62,849 nucleotides of DNA from Mesaphorura yosii (Eukaryota > Arthropoda > Collembola > Poduromorpha > Tullbergiidae). The DNA lies in assembly GCA_009869945.1 (NCBI GenBank), contig WIXG01000405.1, positions 1 through 62,849 on the forward strand, read 5' to 3'. This document shows positions 28,901 to 38,029 of this stretch, piece by piece. Position numbers and translations under genes: made by a program. The notes beneath the pieces were generated by a model. That model did not search any database, was not told the DNA's origin, and worked only from the letters and a program-made list of their open reading frames with translations. How positions within the stretch are numbered: position 1 is the first letter of the stretch; each line of letters opens with the position of its first letter.

Positions 28901-29020
28901 TAAGCTGTCTTCAGTATGAACTTCGGAAAAAAGTCGCTCCGCGAGAAAAATGGCATCGTTGTAGGCGTAGTGGTTCAGACAATGCCAGATGGCGGCTTGG
29001 ATAGGTTCTTGGACAAACAT
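25936..29020 (-). CDS. CDC27: CDC27/APC3, anaphase-promoting complex TPR subunit
   Basis: This is a scaffold subunit of the APC/C ubiquitin ligase in the nucleus. Its TPR superhelix binds Cdh1/Cdc20 and Doc1 Ile-Arg tails and homodimerises through the N-terminal repeats. Exons in transcript order: 29020-28251, 28145-28049, 27793-27647, 27558-27255, 27165-26985, 26896-25936. Phases agree and give 819 residues, against about 824 in human. The N-terminus reads MFVQEPIQAAIWHCLNHYAY, then AIFLAERLFSEV and FGDS-like YGDSTPF segments. A disordered middle contains RRSSRLF near residues 324-330, the same words as in vertebrate CDC27. The C-terminal TPR block runs from about 430 to 790, with GLMALLREMGKAYL, AWYGMGMIFYKQE and LDPKGANNQIKE. 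The start ATG fits the family N-terminus. An upstream acceptor (CCAG, exon resuming at 29029) suggests a spliced 5' UTR. The 97-nt exon at 28049 is short but in phase. Confidence 0.96.
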
Positions 29021-29105
29021 TTTGTGGTGCTGGAAAAATAGTCAAGCCTTTATGAACATAAACCAACTACCCAACCGCCTCAAGATTGTAACTTTCGCAA
29101 CTAAC

Positions 29106-29281
29106 CTGCGTTATCTATCCGGAAACGGAACCAACAAGATCAGTTCAGCCTTGTTTGGTCTTCTCCAATGAGGATGAAGTTGAACACTACTTCACTTCAC
29201 AACCCAATGCTGCCTTCGCATGGAAACCCAATCGCTGATCGTGTGGGCGGATGGTCGGGAATGCCCAACCGAATCAAAAGC
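29106..29281 (-). other. Possible 5' UTR exon of CDC27
   Basis: On the - strand a strong acceptor (TTTTTTGTTTCCAG) ends just before 29281 and a donor (CAG|GTTAGT) follows 29106. An acceptor at 29030 then leads into the CDC27 start with 9 untranslated bases. The segment has no long frame, so a noncoding leader exon is the simplest reading. Confidence 0.35.
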
Positions 29282-30217
29282 CTGGAAACAAAAAAGAAAT
29301 CAAATCACAAATCGAACTCAATACCCAGTTTTTATACTTATCTATTGATAAAACCTAATGGCTAAATATGCTTAACCAATTAACTGAATTCATGATTAAC
29401 GATTAACTTACCAACAGCAGCACGACGGCGGATCAATGAGATCAATGAAAATTTCGACGCTGATTAGCCAATACCAATTACACCAGCAGTTATAAATATA
29501 CGCGCATGATTTCCTTTAAAAAATATGAAGTTCCAAATAATTTGGTAAAATTTTACTAATCTACGAATCAGCATTTAGCCAGCAGCTACATTCTATTCTG
29601 CTTCTGCTGGTCACTTCAATTAAGAAGATGGCCTAATTCTTCAAAAGTTATGACTGGACTGGGAATTTTAACTTTTACCCAAAACGGCAAAACGCACATT
29701 TAAGGTGGAATTTAATTTAAATTGCGAAAGTTAACAGTCGACGTCGATCGACTCGGACGAGTGCGTGAACTGAAATGTTGCACCACAGCACAGCCAGCCA
29801 AGAGCCAAGTCAGCAGCAGCAACGAGCAACGAGCAGAGCAATAAAAAAAAAGAGGAAGGACACAAGCACTCAAGCACCAAAGACGAAAGACACAAAGCGA
29901 GTGCATTACACAGAGAATTCTCGTGTCGCACTGCTCAATGCTCGCTTCACTTTCCAAACTCAACTGCGGACATCTGTGAGCCAAGCTCCACAAATCAACG
30001 GTCAATCTCAACCTGCGCTGCACTGCGAATCGCCTTGAGCTCGATTTTTATCTTTCACCGTTTCTTCGCCACTAAAATGTGCCCCAAAGCCCGAAAACAG
30101 TAAATTTCGACGAATTGTAAACCGAGCGCCGAATTTTAGCCGCAGAAGCATCTTTACTCAACGTGTACAATGATAAATAAAAAATGAGTCTTTTAGCTGT
30201 AATAAATTATGTTAAAA
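29282..30217. other. Intergenic region between CDC27 and the BTB-BACK gene
   Basis: No coding exon is recognised. It should contain the CDC27 promoter, since CDC27 is transcribed leftward. Open frames on both strands at 29712-30038 are overlapping shadows in low-complexity DNA. Confidence 0.5.
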
Positions 30218-30223
30218 TTTATT
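30218..30223 (-). terminator. Poly(A) signal of the BTB-BACK gene
   Basis: TTTATT on the + strand is AATAAA for the leftward BTB-BACK transcript and lies about 230 bases past its stop. Confidence 0.45.
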
Positions 30224-30448
30224 TTAGACAAAATGGTAAGAAATCTGAAAGATGAGGCTATGAAAAGAAAGAGAAGGGAAACAAAGTGTATATATTATTG
30301 ACTCTAATAAGCATTAGCCTGTAATTCCTTATCAGCTACCAATTTGTTAGCCGTACAGCAGCCGCAGTCGTTTTTGTTCTGTTGTACTTTCCTCTGGGCT
30401 GCATAGGCATTGGCTCCAGTCATTTCATCTTCTCCAGATATTTTATCC

Positions 30449-32176
30449 CTAATGAGAGGTCCGCTTTCCCGCAGGCCCTGCACGAGGGCTTGACTTGACG
30501 ACTGGGTAGTAATCTTCGTCGTCAATATCATCACGCTCACGCTTGAGATTTCGATCGCACGGGCGGACGCGGACACGAAGACGAGTTGCTTTAACCTTAT
30601 CGATAATGTTGGAGGTTGGGTGGGTGGAGCTGAGTTTCAACTTCTTTCGCGTCTCGGATTTGCAGAAAACGGCAGGAAGTGAAGATCTGAGTAGAATAAG
30701 ATTGATTAGCACTGATTGAGATTGTCTAATTAAAGGCAAATATTTACCGTTCATCAAATTCGACAGACAAGTGCTGGAATATAGTAATGACTTCTGTTGG
30801 GGTTAGAATATATTTTGGAACAACCTGCAGGGCAAATTCTCTTGGCGTCATGAGTGGGAAACGAATCAGGGCCAACGCGTCTTGCAGAACCAGACGCAAA
30901 TTCTCAGCAGTGTCCTTCAGCTCTTGACGACCGCATTCAGCTTCCGCCCATCTGATTTAGAACACAATTAGTCAATTTGGCCTTAACTTAACTGTGGAGT
31001 TGGATTGTGCCAATGGGTGCGCATTTTAACTGTTAAAATTTTTGTAGGTTGTGTTTCATATTTACAGGTTAGATTGTGTGTGTAATGTGCAAAAAACTCA
31101 GAAATTTCTCTCTGCGCACCCTTTACTACAATTAAACCTAACTGTGGAGGTTGCCCACGTTGAAATATCCTGTAGAGTTCAAGGTAACAAAAGCTGTGCA
31201 GTTATTTACCTAAGCAGTGCGTTGAAAAAGTCCAGCTCAGAAATGTTGATTCTATCTTCGTCCAAAAATTTGCAAATATTTGCGTATGTCATATTTAGGA
31301 AATCATTAGCTTTTGCAACCGCCCAGAAGTTACTGAAGAGAAGATCCAAATTAGAACGAAATATTTGAAGTTCAAATAATAAATTAATTCCAAGATATCA
31401 CAGCCTTCTCAGCTGTAAACTTACTTAAGCAAGAACTCCATAGCTGACTTCTCGAGTCCTTCAACTTCAAACTCTTGCGCTGCTTGATAGAAAGTAACCG
31501 CATTAGATTCGGTCAGATTTGCTTTCAAATATTCGCCTGTCTTCTCCAAAAGATCTGGCAAATCAAATGTCTTCGATGCACGAAGAACTCCAATGGCATT
31601 CAACAGATTGACTTCATCATACATTTGAGTGTACATGTACTGTAAAAAGAAAAGATTTGCACGAAATTAATATACACCGTATTTGATTTGTTAAGCTTAA
31701 TAATCTTATCTCTTTTTTACCTTTAACATAGCCTTAAAAGCGCTCGGCTCTTGCTCCAGCAGCTCGACTTCGTCAGGACTTGCTTGAACTTCTTCACCAT
31801 AGAACATCTCTTCAAATACACTTGAACAAATGGACAAAATGGTCTTGTGCCCGGTGACCTCTTCTTTCTCGTCTCCATCGCCCACAATGAACGTTACGTC
31901 ATGAAACAGCTTCCGGTGCTCCAAAGCGAACCCAAGCTTGCCGACTGTAGTCTTGAAATCATGACGCCATTTTGTGTTCCACTTTGGATGCGCCGTGTCC
32001 ATTGCAGCCTCTCCATTCCCATTTGCGAGTTGGCCGTCCCCATCGACTCCGTTAGTTCTAGCCACAGCAGCACCACCGTCTGTTTCGGTTTCATCATCCG
32101 AAGACAAGTTAACCATGTCTGCTCCAGCGTCTCCTTGGTCCATAACCTGCGTTGGCTCGTCTGCTATTGAAGCCAT
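30449..32176 (-). CDS. BTB-BACK domain protein (BTBD1/2/3/6-like)
   Basis: This is a likely substrate adaptor for cullin-3 ubiquitin ligases, known for the BTBD1/2/3/6 families and inferred here. Exons in transcript order: 32176-31721, 31639-31425, 31332-31210, 30951-30748, 30686-30449; phases agree, 411 residues. After an acidic, low-complexity N-terminus (about 1-75), the BTB domain runs from roughly 88 to 195, with LFHDVTFIVGDG, GHKTILSICSSVFEEMFYGE and AFKAMLKYMYTQM. A BACK-like region follows to about 330, with NNFWAVAKANDFLN, RWAEAECGRQ and MTPREFALQVVP. The C-terminus is Arg/Lys-rich and ends KRTSH. The PHR domain found at this place in BTBD1/2/3/6 is absent. The chosen ATG follows an acceptor (GTAATTAG, exon resuming at 32201), implying a spliced leader; an ATG at 32227 would lie in that intron. 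Orthology to one BTBD member is uncertain. Confidence 0.82.
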
Positions 32177-32201
32177 TGCTTGCGTCGTTAGGTCGGAATG
32201 T

Positions 32202-33017
32202 CTAATTACAAAGCAAAAACATATCATTCATTAACAATCAGTTGGTTCGTTCTTGATTAAAGCATAGTACCCTGTGCCGAAACCGGCAGGCAAGGCGCCA
32301 GCCAGAGCTTCAATTCTCCTTTCTCCCCAAAATACCTTCCAAGAACTTACCAAGTTACTGCGTGTATGATGTCAAATCATGTACCTAGAAATCACTGTAA
32401 AACGTATTCTGTTCTTGTTTTTCTGTCCTGCACAATAAAATTGCGGTGAACCTCGTCTTCGTCGCTCGTTCGCTCAAAGTCGCAGTCGGCTTCGGTTTCT
32501 TTTTCCTTTGGTGATTGTTGATTCAATTTCAATTTCAAGCTGAAGCTTTTTTTCGTGCCTACACTGCGTGTCTTTGCCCTTCAGCCAGCACGGCTATCTG
32601 CGGACGAAAACAAAAAAGAGAAAGGCGACAAGTACGGCGAGTAGGCAAAACAAGCTAAAGTCAACAAAGTTCCAAGCTGCAAGCAGCCCAAGAACCACAA
32701 GGCAATGCAATGGCAAAGGCAAGCTTGACGAGGCAACGCAAGGATGTGGACGTTCCAGTTCTTTGTCATTTCGTCTTCCGTTTGAAGTTTTGTGCGCCTT
32801 TCCAGTAACAAGAAGAAAGATTTCAAGCCTTGAGACCTTCGATTTTAGGTTATCAGTTGGTGCATCGCAGTAACAGCAGCGCAGAAAATCAGTAAAATGT
32901 GCTGTACTGATAAGAATTTTTCGAGTATCGAGTATTCGGTGTAATTTGATTGATTGTAGCAGAGAAAGATAAGAAGAACCTGAAGATGTTGCTGAAATTC
33001 TAAGAATCGAAGGAAGA
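32202..33017. promoter_or_regulatory. Head-to-head promoter region
   Basis: This 0.8-kb stretch separates the leftward BTB-BACK gene from the rightward repeat-array gene, so it must contain both promoters and their 5' leaders. No TATA box or other core element stands out. A CACAGG|GTACTA site near 32270 could be the donor of the BTB leader exon. Confidence 0.4.
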
Positions 33018-36000
33018 ATGCCCGGCACCAGGTCGCCTCCACGGGCGCACCATTCGCGAAGCACCACCACCGTCAGGCATCTGAGCAGCGGCGCGGCAAG
33101 TGAAGGCGCCGGTCCAGTTCATTCGACTCCTCTTCGTCGGCAGAGTACCAGGTTGGCCCACCAAGCAGACGGATCCCCATCAAAGTTAAATGTTTCTTCT
33201 ATTTTGGGTGAGTTAAGTAATGCTATTTATGCAAATGAGATTGATTTGATGAGTGTCCGTCCATACCTGTTATAAGACATTTTGGGTTTGTCGATTCCTA
33301 ATTTCAGGATCAACTTTCGACTCGACTAAACAACATGGTGCGGAATTGTTTAATAGAGTAGTCGCCAAGCAGGGAGCCAAAGTTAAGGCAAAACCGGCGG
33401 CAAGGAAAGATACGACTACTGAAGCCTTAGCTCTTAGCGACGATGGTAATTGCCCAATTAGTTTAATTGCCCCTGCCTGCCGTCCCACCGCCGAATTAAT
33501 TCAAATGACTTACTTTCGAATGCATTGATTAATTGGTTTTAGACTTGATGGATAATTCATATGTACTGACTCAGTCTCAACACAAACGCGTCATGGGAGA
33601 ACATGCCAATAAGTTGCCTCCGACCGGGGTGGGGCGACGAGCGCGTGAATCTACTGGAACATTGGATGGTAAAGTCAAGATAAAAACCACGAGCGCATCG
33701 AGTCGTCAACTACGTAATACCTGGCGAAATTACTAAATAATTTCGAAAATGCATTTTACAGACTCGTCTGAACCATTAACAAAGTCTCATTACAAGCGCG
33801 TTATGGCTACACACGCCAAAAAGCTGCCTTTGGGTCGACCAGCGCGTGAATCGACTGGAACATTGGATGGTAAGGTCAAGATAAAGCTACTAGCGTATCG
33901 TGTTCCGTGTTGTCAAATATCTGATATAATTACTAAATAAGTTTGAATGCATTTTACAGACTCGTCTGAACCATTAACAAAGTCTCATTACAAACGCGTC
34001 ATGGGACAACACGCCAAGAAGCTGCCTCCGACCGGGGTGGGTGCACGAGCCCGAGAATCGACTGGAACATTTGATGGTAAGGTCCAGATTTAAGCACTAC
34101 CGTATCGTGTCGTCAAAATCTACGTAATACCTGATAGAATTACGAAATACGCTAAAGTGCAAATACAATTCGCAGACTCGTCCGAACCATTAACAGAGTC
34201 TCAACACAAACGCGTTATGGCTACACACGCCAAAAAGCTGCCTTTGGGTCGACCAGCGCGTGAATCGACTGGAACATTGGATGGTAAGGTCAAGATAAAG
34301 CTACTAGCGCATCGTGTCTGATATAATTACCAAGTATAACAGCTTAAGTTCGAATACATTTTACAGTCTCGTCTGAAACATTGACAAAGTCTCAACATGA
34401 ACAAGTTATGGCAAACCATGCAGAAAAGGTGTCTCCTACAAGGCTTAGGCCAAGACGACAACCGACTGGAGGCTTGGAGGGTGAGATCGAAAAGGAGACG
34501 CGTCTTACTCCAGACAGTCCTGTACAGTCTTCATCCCAGAAGAGTGTCGGCAAGGTAGGTTACATTTCTGATCAATCAATTTTAGTATTTGCTTTGTTAC
34601 CTTCATTCAATAAATTGTTGTCATTGTAATGTTCTTCCAGACGATTAACCTCTTGCATGATGGATTTGACAAAGATGACCTGAATGCTGCTGAAAAAATT
34701 AGCCTCAGATCTAGATTCACATCAAGGGGCCAGGCACTTCGCACTTCTCGACCATCACATCAGGTGAACACGACTGGCTCAAGTTCAGAGTCGGAAGAAA
34801 CATCCTCGTTTGTCAAGCCAGCAAAGAAGAAAGACGGTAGAGTTGGCGGTTCGGCGACTGCTTCCGAAGCGTACTCCCGAGTCTTGTCTCAAGCAAGCAG
34901 GACAAATGCGACAGTGACGTCTGGAGCTTCTCAATCACAATCACAGCGGGATGTTGCGCAACCAAGCACTTCTGCCTCAGTTCGAGCTGTGGCGGACCTG
35001 AGTCAGCCTCAGGCGGTCGAACCACACACCGTGAAGGAATCCCAACCTCAGTCGCAGGGTTACAAGGTAATATATATCCGTCAGATAGAAATGATATAAT
35101 AGATATATTGGATATTTTCATGAAACATTAAGCGCAATGGGACTTCAAGTTTTTGTTACTAATTACGAAAATATCCAAAATATCATATATTTATTATTTT
35201 TTAAAAATTTATTTATGAAAATATCCAGATATTTCGCAACCCTGCTCAGCCGCGTGCCAGCCACGAGACGCCAGTGCCACCAGTGTCGGAGATGGAGCCC
35301 TCCGAAAGTGCATCCAACTCATCTAAGCCAAAGCCGAAGCGAAATGTTTCTCAGCGAAGGATCGAGTCGGACGATTCAGAAGTTCCTCCTCCACCACCTC
35401 CGCGTCATGAAGAAGCTTCAAAACGCATGGATACGGACATGGCAATGAATGCTGATGTCGATGCCGGGGTGGATATGGAAAATATGGAATTTGAAAATGA
35501 AGAAGCAGCTGTTTTCGATGACGATGACAGCGACGCGAAATCGACAGAGAGTGGGTCAACGGGTTCTGAGCCAGGGCGAGAAGTAATTAAGGAGACGTCA
35601 GAAGTAAGATTATCAGAGGGCGGGCGTACATCTCACCAAAGGGAAACTTCAGTGGCAAGACGAGGTCAAGCCCGCAGGGACACTGAACACTCACGATTGC
35701 GATCCGAGCGGTCCTTACGAGCTTCGACTGTCGCTGTCGCAGATCCCGACGAGCCGGAGAGTGGCCCAGGTTTTGATTCAGAGCCAGAAGAAATAAAGCA
35801 GACTTCAGAAAGATCATCAGTGGTCGCAAAACCTGGAAAACGTGCATCTCACCAAAGGGAAACTTCAGTGGCAAGACGAGGTCAACCCCGCAGGGACACT
35901 GAACATTCACATTCACGATTACGGTCCCTACGAGTTTCGGCTGCTACAGATCCGCGTGCCAGCCACGAGACGCCAGTGCCACCAGTGTCGGAGATGGAGC

Positions 36001-37590
36001 CCTCCGAAAGTGCATCCAACTCATCTAAGCCAAAGCCGAAGCGAAATATTTCTCAACGAAGGGTCGAGTCGGACGATTCAGAAGAAGTTCCTCCTCCACG
36101 CCATGAAGAAGCTTCGAAACGTGTGGATGCGGACATGGAAATAATGAATGCCGATGTTGATGCCGGGTTGGATGTGGAAAATATGGAAGATGAAGTTGCA
36201 GTGGAAGCAGCTGCTTCCGACGACGACATCTTCGGAGCGCTCGCAACGAGACCGACAGAGGATGGTTCTTCGGGTTCTGATTCAATCTCAGAAGAAACTA
36301 AGCAGACGTCAGGAAGAACATCATCGGTCGGCGGAAGACCAGGAAAACGTGTGTCTTACCAAGGGAAAACTTCAGTGGCAGGACGAGGTCAAGGCCGCAG
36401 GGAAACTGAGGACTCACGATTGCGGTCCGGGCTGTCGGTGCGAGCTTCGGCTGGCGCAGATCCCGACGAGCCCTCACGTGGTTCAAATTTTGATTATGAT
36501 ATGATTAAGAAAACTACAAGAGGAAGGGAATCAAACCGTAGCCAACTCGATAAACGCGCGTCTCACCAAAGGAAAGCTTCAGTGGCCGGGCGAGGTCAAC
36601 GTCGCAGGGAATCAGAGCCGTCAAGTTTGCGGTCACCACCTTCGGCGAAGGCTCATGCAGTGAATCAGGAGTTGGCTCATTCTCTGCCAAGAATTGTAAG
36701 CAGCCCTTACTTTATTAAATGCCAAAGAACGAGGGTTGCATAATATCTAGATATTTTCATGAAAATATCAAATATATTTTGAATATTTTCTTAATTCGTA
36801 ACAAGAACAACTTGAAGTCGCATTGCGCTTAATTTCGCAATGTTTCATGAAAATATCCAATATATCTATTTTATCCTTTGTATCTGACGGATATATATCA
36901 CCTTGCAACCTTGCAAAGAATCAATCAAAAAGTCACTGTTTATGCTACTGTTAACTTTAACTTTCTACTTTTGGTTCTCAGAAGAGGAGCCAAAGCGGAA
37001 GAGCAGCCCGGATGAGCGCAGCGGAATCCTTTGATTTACTGCGAGGAAGAGTAGAAACTGCCGGACCGTCATGGAGAGTAGCTCACCCAGAAGCTGTGAC
37101 CCTCGCTAAAAAAAAGGATATCCCGAAAAAGATGAAGGCTGAACACCCCGAATGGGCCATAGTTCAAAAGCGAGGGGCGCCTGTTGCTACTGCTGACAAT
37201 GCGAAATCGAAGAAGCAGCGTAAGCAAGTCGACTTCTTCAGCAACGCCAACATGATCTCCAAGGAGAAGATGGCAGGCTTCTTCATGGCCGCCGGCGAAG
37301 ACATGTCCAAAGTGGAGCTGGACAAGACGCACGCTGTCACCAACGTGATGATCCAGAAGTTTCTCGACAAACTCTGCGCGAGCACGCCGAACCCCAACGG
37401 CATATTCGCGTTTCGTGAGCTTGAGGAGGCGCTCCAAGCGCAGGAGTGGATGTCGTGCAAGAGCAACATTTTGTCTCTGGAATTTGCAGCCGCGTTCACT
37501 CCCGAGCAGCTGCACAAGATGAGCGGGATCCTGATTCCGAGACCAGGCCAAGACGACACCAACTTCGATGAATTCATCTACACTGATTAA
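33018..37590 (+). CDS. Orphan nuclear protein with tandem-exon repeats; possible CENP-T-like histone fold
   Basis: I do not recognise the whole protein. Exons: 33018-33207, 33308-33445, 33543-33668, 33762-33869, 33960-34076, 34176-34283, 34367-34554, 34641-35066, 35229-36695, 36982-37590; phases agree, 1158 residues. The N-terminus is basic and Ser/Pro-rich. Exons 3-7 (about 110-305) are tandem copies of SSEPLTKSQHKRVMATHAKK-type units. Exon 9 (468-956) is disordered, with alternating acidic and RG/SR-rich blocks, and contains a 234-residue duplication and four copies of a TSVARRGQ..RRDTEHS motif. The C-terminus (from about 1030) is the only folded-looking part: a short helix, a long helix around AVTNVMIQKFLDKL, then GIFAFRELEEALQ, and a helix ending ILIP. 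That order resembles a histone fold followed by a CENP-T-like tail; this is inference. A nuclear or chromatin role is likely from composition. Intron 8 appears transposon-derived. Confidence 0.8.
33543..34554 (+). repeat. Tandem array of five homologous phase-1 exons
   Basis: The exons at 33543, 33762, 33960, 34176 and 34367 encode related 36-42-residue units, the last one more diverged and longer. Starts are spaced 219, 198, 216 and 191 bases. The first and third copies have a PPTGVG..ARE form; the second and fourth have a shorter LGRPARE form, so the array reads A-B-A-B-C, with a dimer spacing of 417 and 414 bases. Introns between them are also similar (GTAAGGTCAAGATAAAGCTA, and a TGCATTTTACAG end), showing duplication of exon plus intron. 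Confidence 0.9.
35055..35244 (+). mobile_element. hAT-like MITE forming intron 8 (introner), copy A
   Basis: The element begins CAGGGTTAC and ends GCAACCCTG, a 9-bp terminal inverted repeat with one difference. It is flanked by CTCAGTCG (35047-35054) and CTCAGCCG (35245-35252), an 8-bp target duplication matching at 7 of 8 positions. The whole 162-nt intron 8 (35067-35228) lies inside: the donor is 12 bases from the left end and the acceptor (TATCCAG) 16 bases from the right end. The interior is AT-rich with GATATTTTCATGAAA-type palindromes. An 8-bp duplication and CAGGG ends fit hAT elements; at 190 bp it has no transposase. Confidence 0.8.
35251..36660 (+). repeat. Internal 702-bp direct duplication in exon 9
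   Basis: The segment starting CGCGTGCCAGCCACGAGACG at 35251 recurs at 35953, a period of 702 bases (234 codons). The copies share the SEMEPSESASNSSKPKPKRN stretch, the acidic ADVDAG segment and the TSVARRGQ..RRDTE motif. That last motif also repeats within each half, near 35632, 35850, 36355 and 36565. The duplication keeps the reading frame. Confidence 0.85.
36731..36913 (-). mobile_element. hAT-like MITE, copy B, inverted, inside intron 9
   Basis: This is the reverse-oriented relative of copy A: it opens GAGGGTTGC and closes GCAACCTTG, and its reverse complement contains ATATATATCCGTCAGATA and ATAGATATATTGGATATT, shared with copy A. It is flanked by CAAAGAAC (36723-36730) and CAAAGAAT (36914-36921), again 7 of 8 identical. 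It lies entirely within intron 9 (36696-36981) and does not supply that intron's splice sites. An 8-bp internal indel separates the copies. Confidence 0.8.
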
Positions 37591-37706
37591 TTTACGTTTG
37601 CATTACTTTACTAACTACATTAACTACTTAAGCCTTTAATACGAAACTTTCTTCGAAAATCCGTCTTTATGAAACTCGCTGTAGATTATTTCGTGCAAGT
37701 TCATTC

Positions 37707-37712
37707 AATAAA
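37707..37712 (+). terminator. Poly(A) signal of the repeat-array gene
   Basis: AATAAA occurs 117 bases after the stop codon, a normal distance for a short 3' UTR. Confidence 0.6.
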
Positions 37713-37990
37713 GCCTATTATCTTCATTGTACTCAGCCAAGTAATCATGAATTCGCACGAAATCGTGCCAACGTGCTCGCCATGCCGTGGGAATGGAATT
37801 TTTCGCAAAAGCACAAAAACTTGACAAAATCATCATCACGACCGGTTTCTTATTACCCTTATTCATTAGATAATAATGATAATAAGAATAGATGATAATT
37901 ATGTATTAGATTACATGATAACATGATCATTTCTCATCTTTAAAATTCGTCCGTGGATTAAAGTTTAGTGCTTTCTCAGCTTCCATTCAG

Positions 37991-38025
37991 TTTATAAGTT
38001 GGTTGATCTGTCAATTTTAGTCAGT
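37991..38025 (+). promoter_or_regulatory. TATA box and TCAGT initiator
   Basis: TTTATAAG at 37991 is followed about 30 bases later by TCAGTC at 38021, the arthropod initiator consensus, at the canonical spacing. Transcription from the initiator would leave a 5' UTR of only about 7 bases before the ATG at 38030. Confidence 0.6.
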
Positions 38026-38029
38026 CATC

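Noticed and set aside
37069..37577. Two long - strand frames under the last exon of the repeat-array gene
   Set aside because: They are antisense shadows of a GC-biased coding exon; neither has a plausible start, splice sites or family match.
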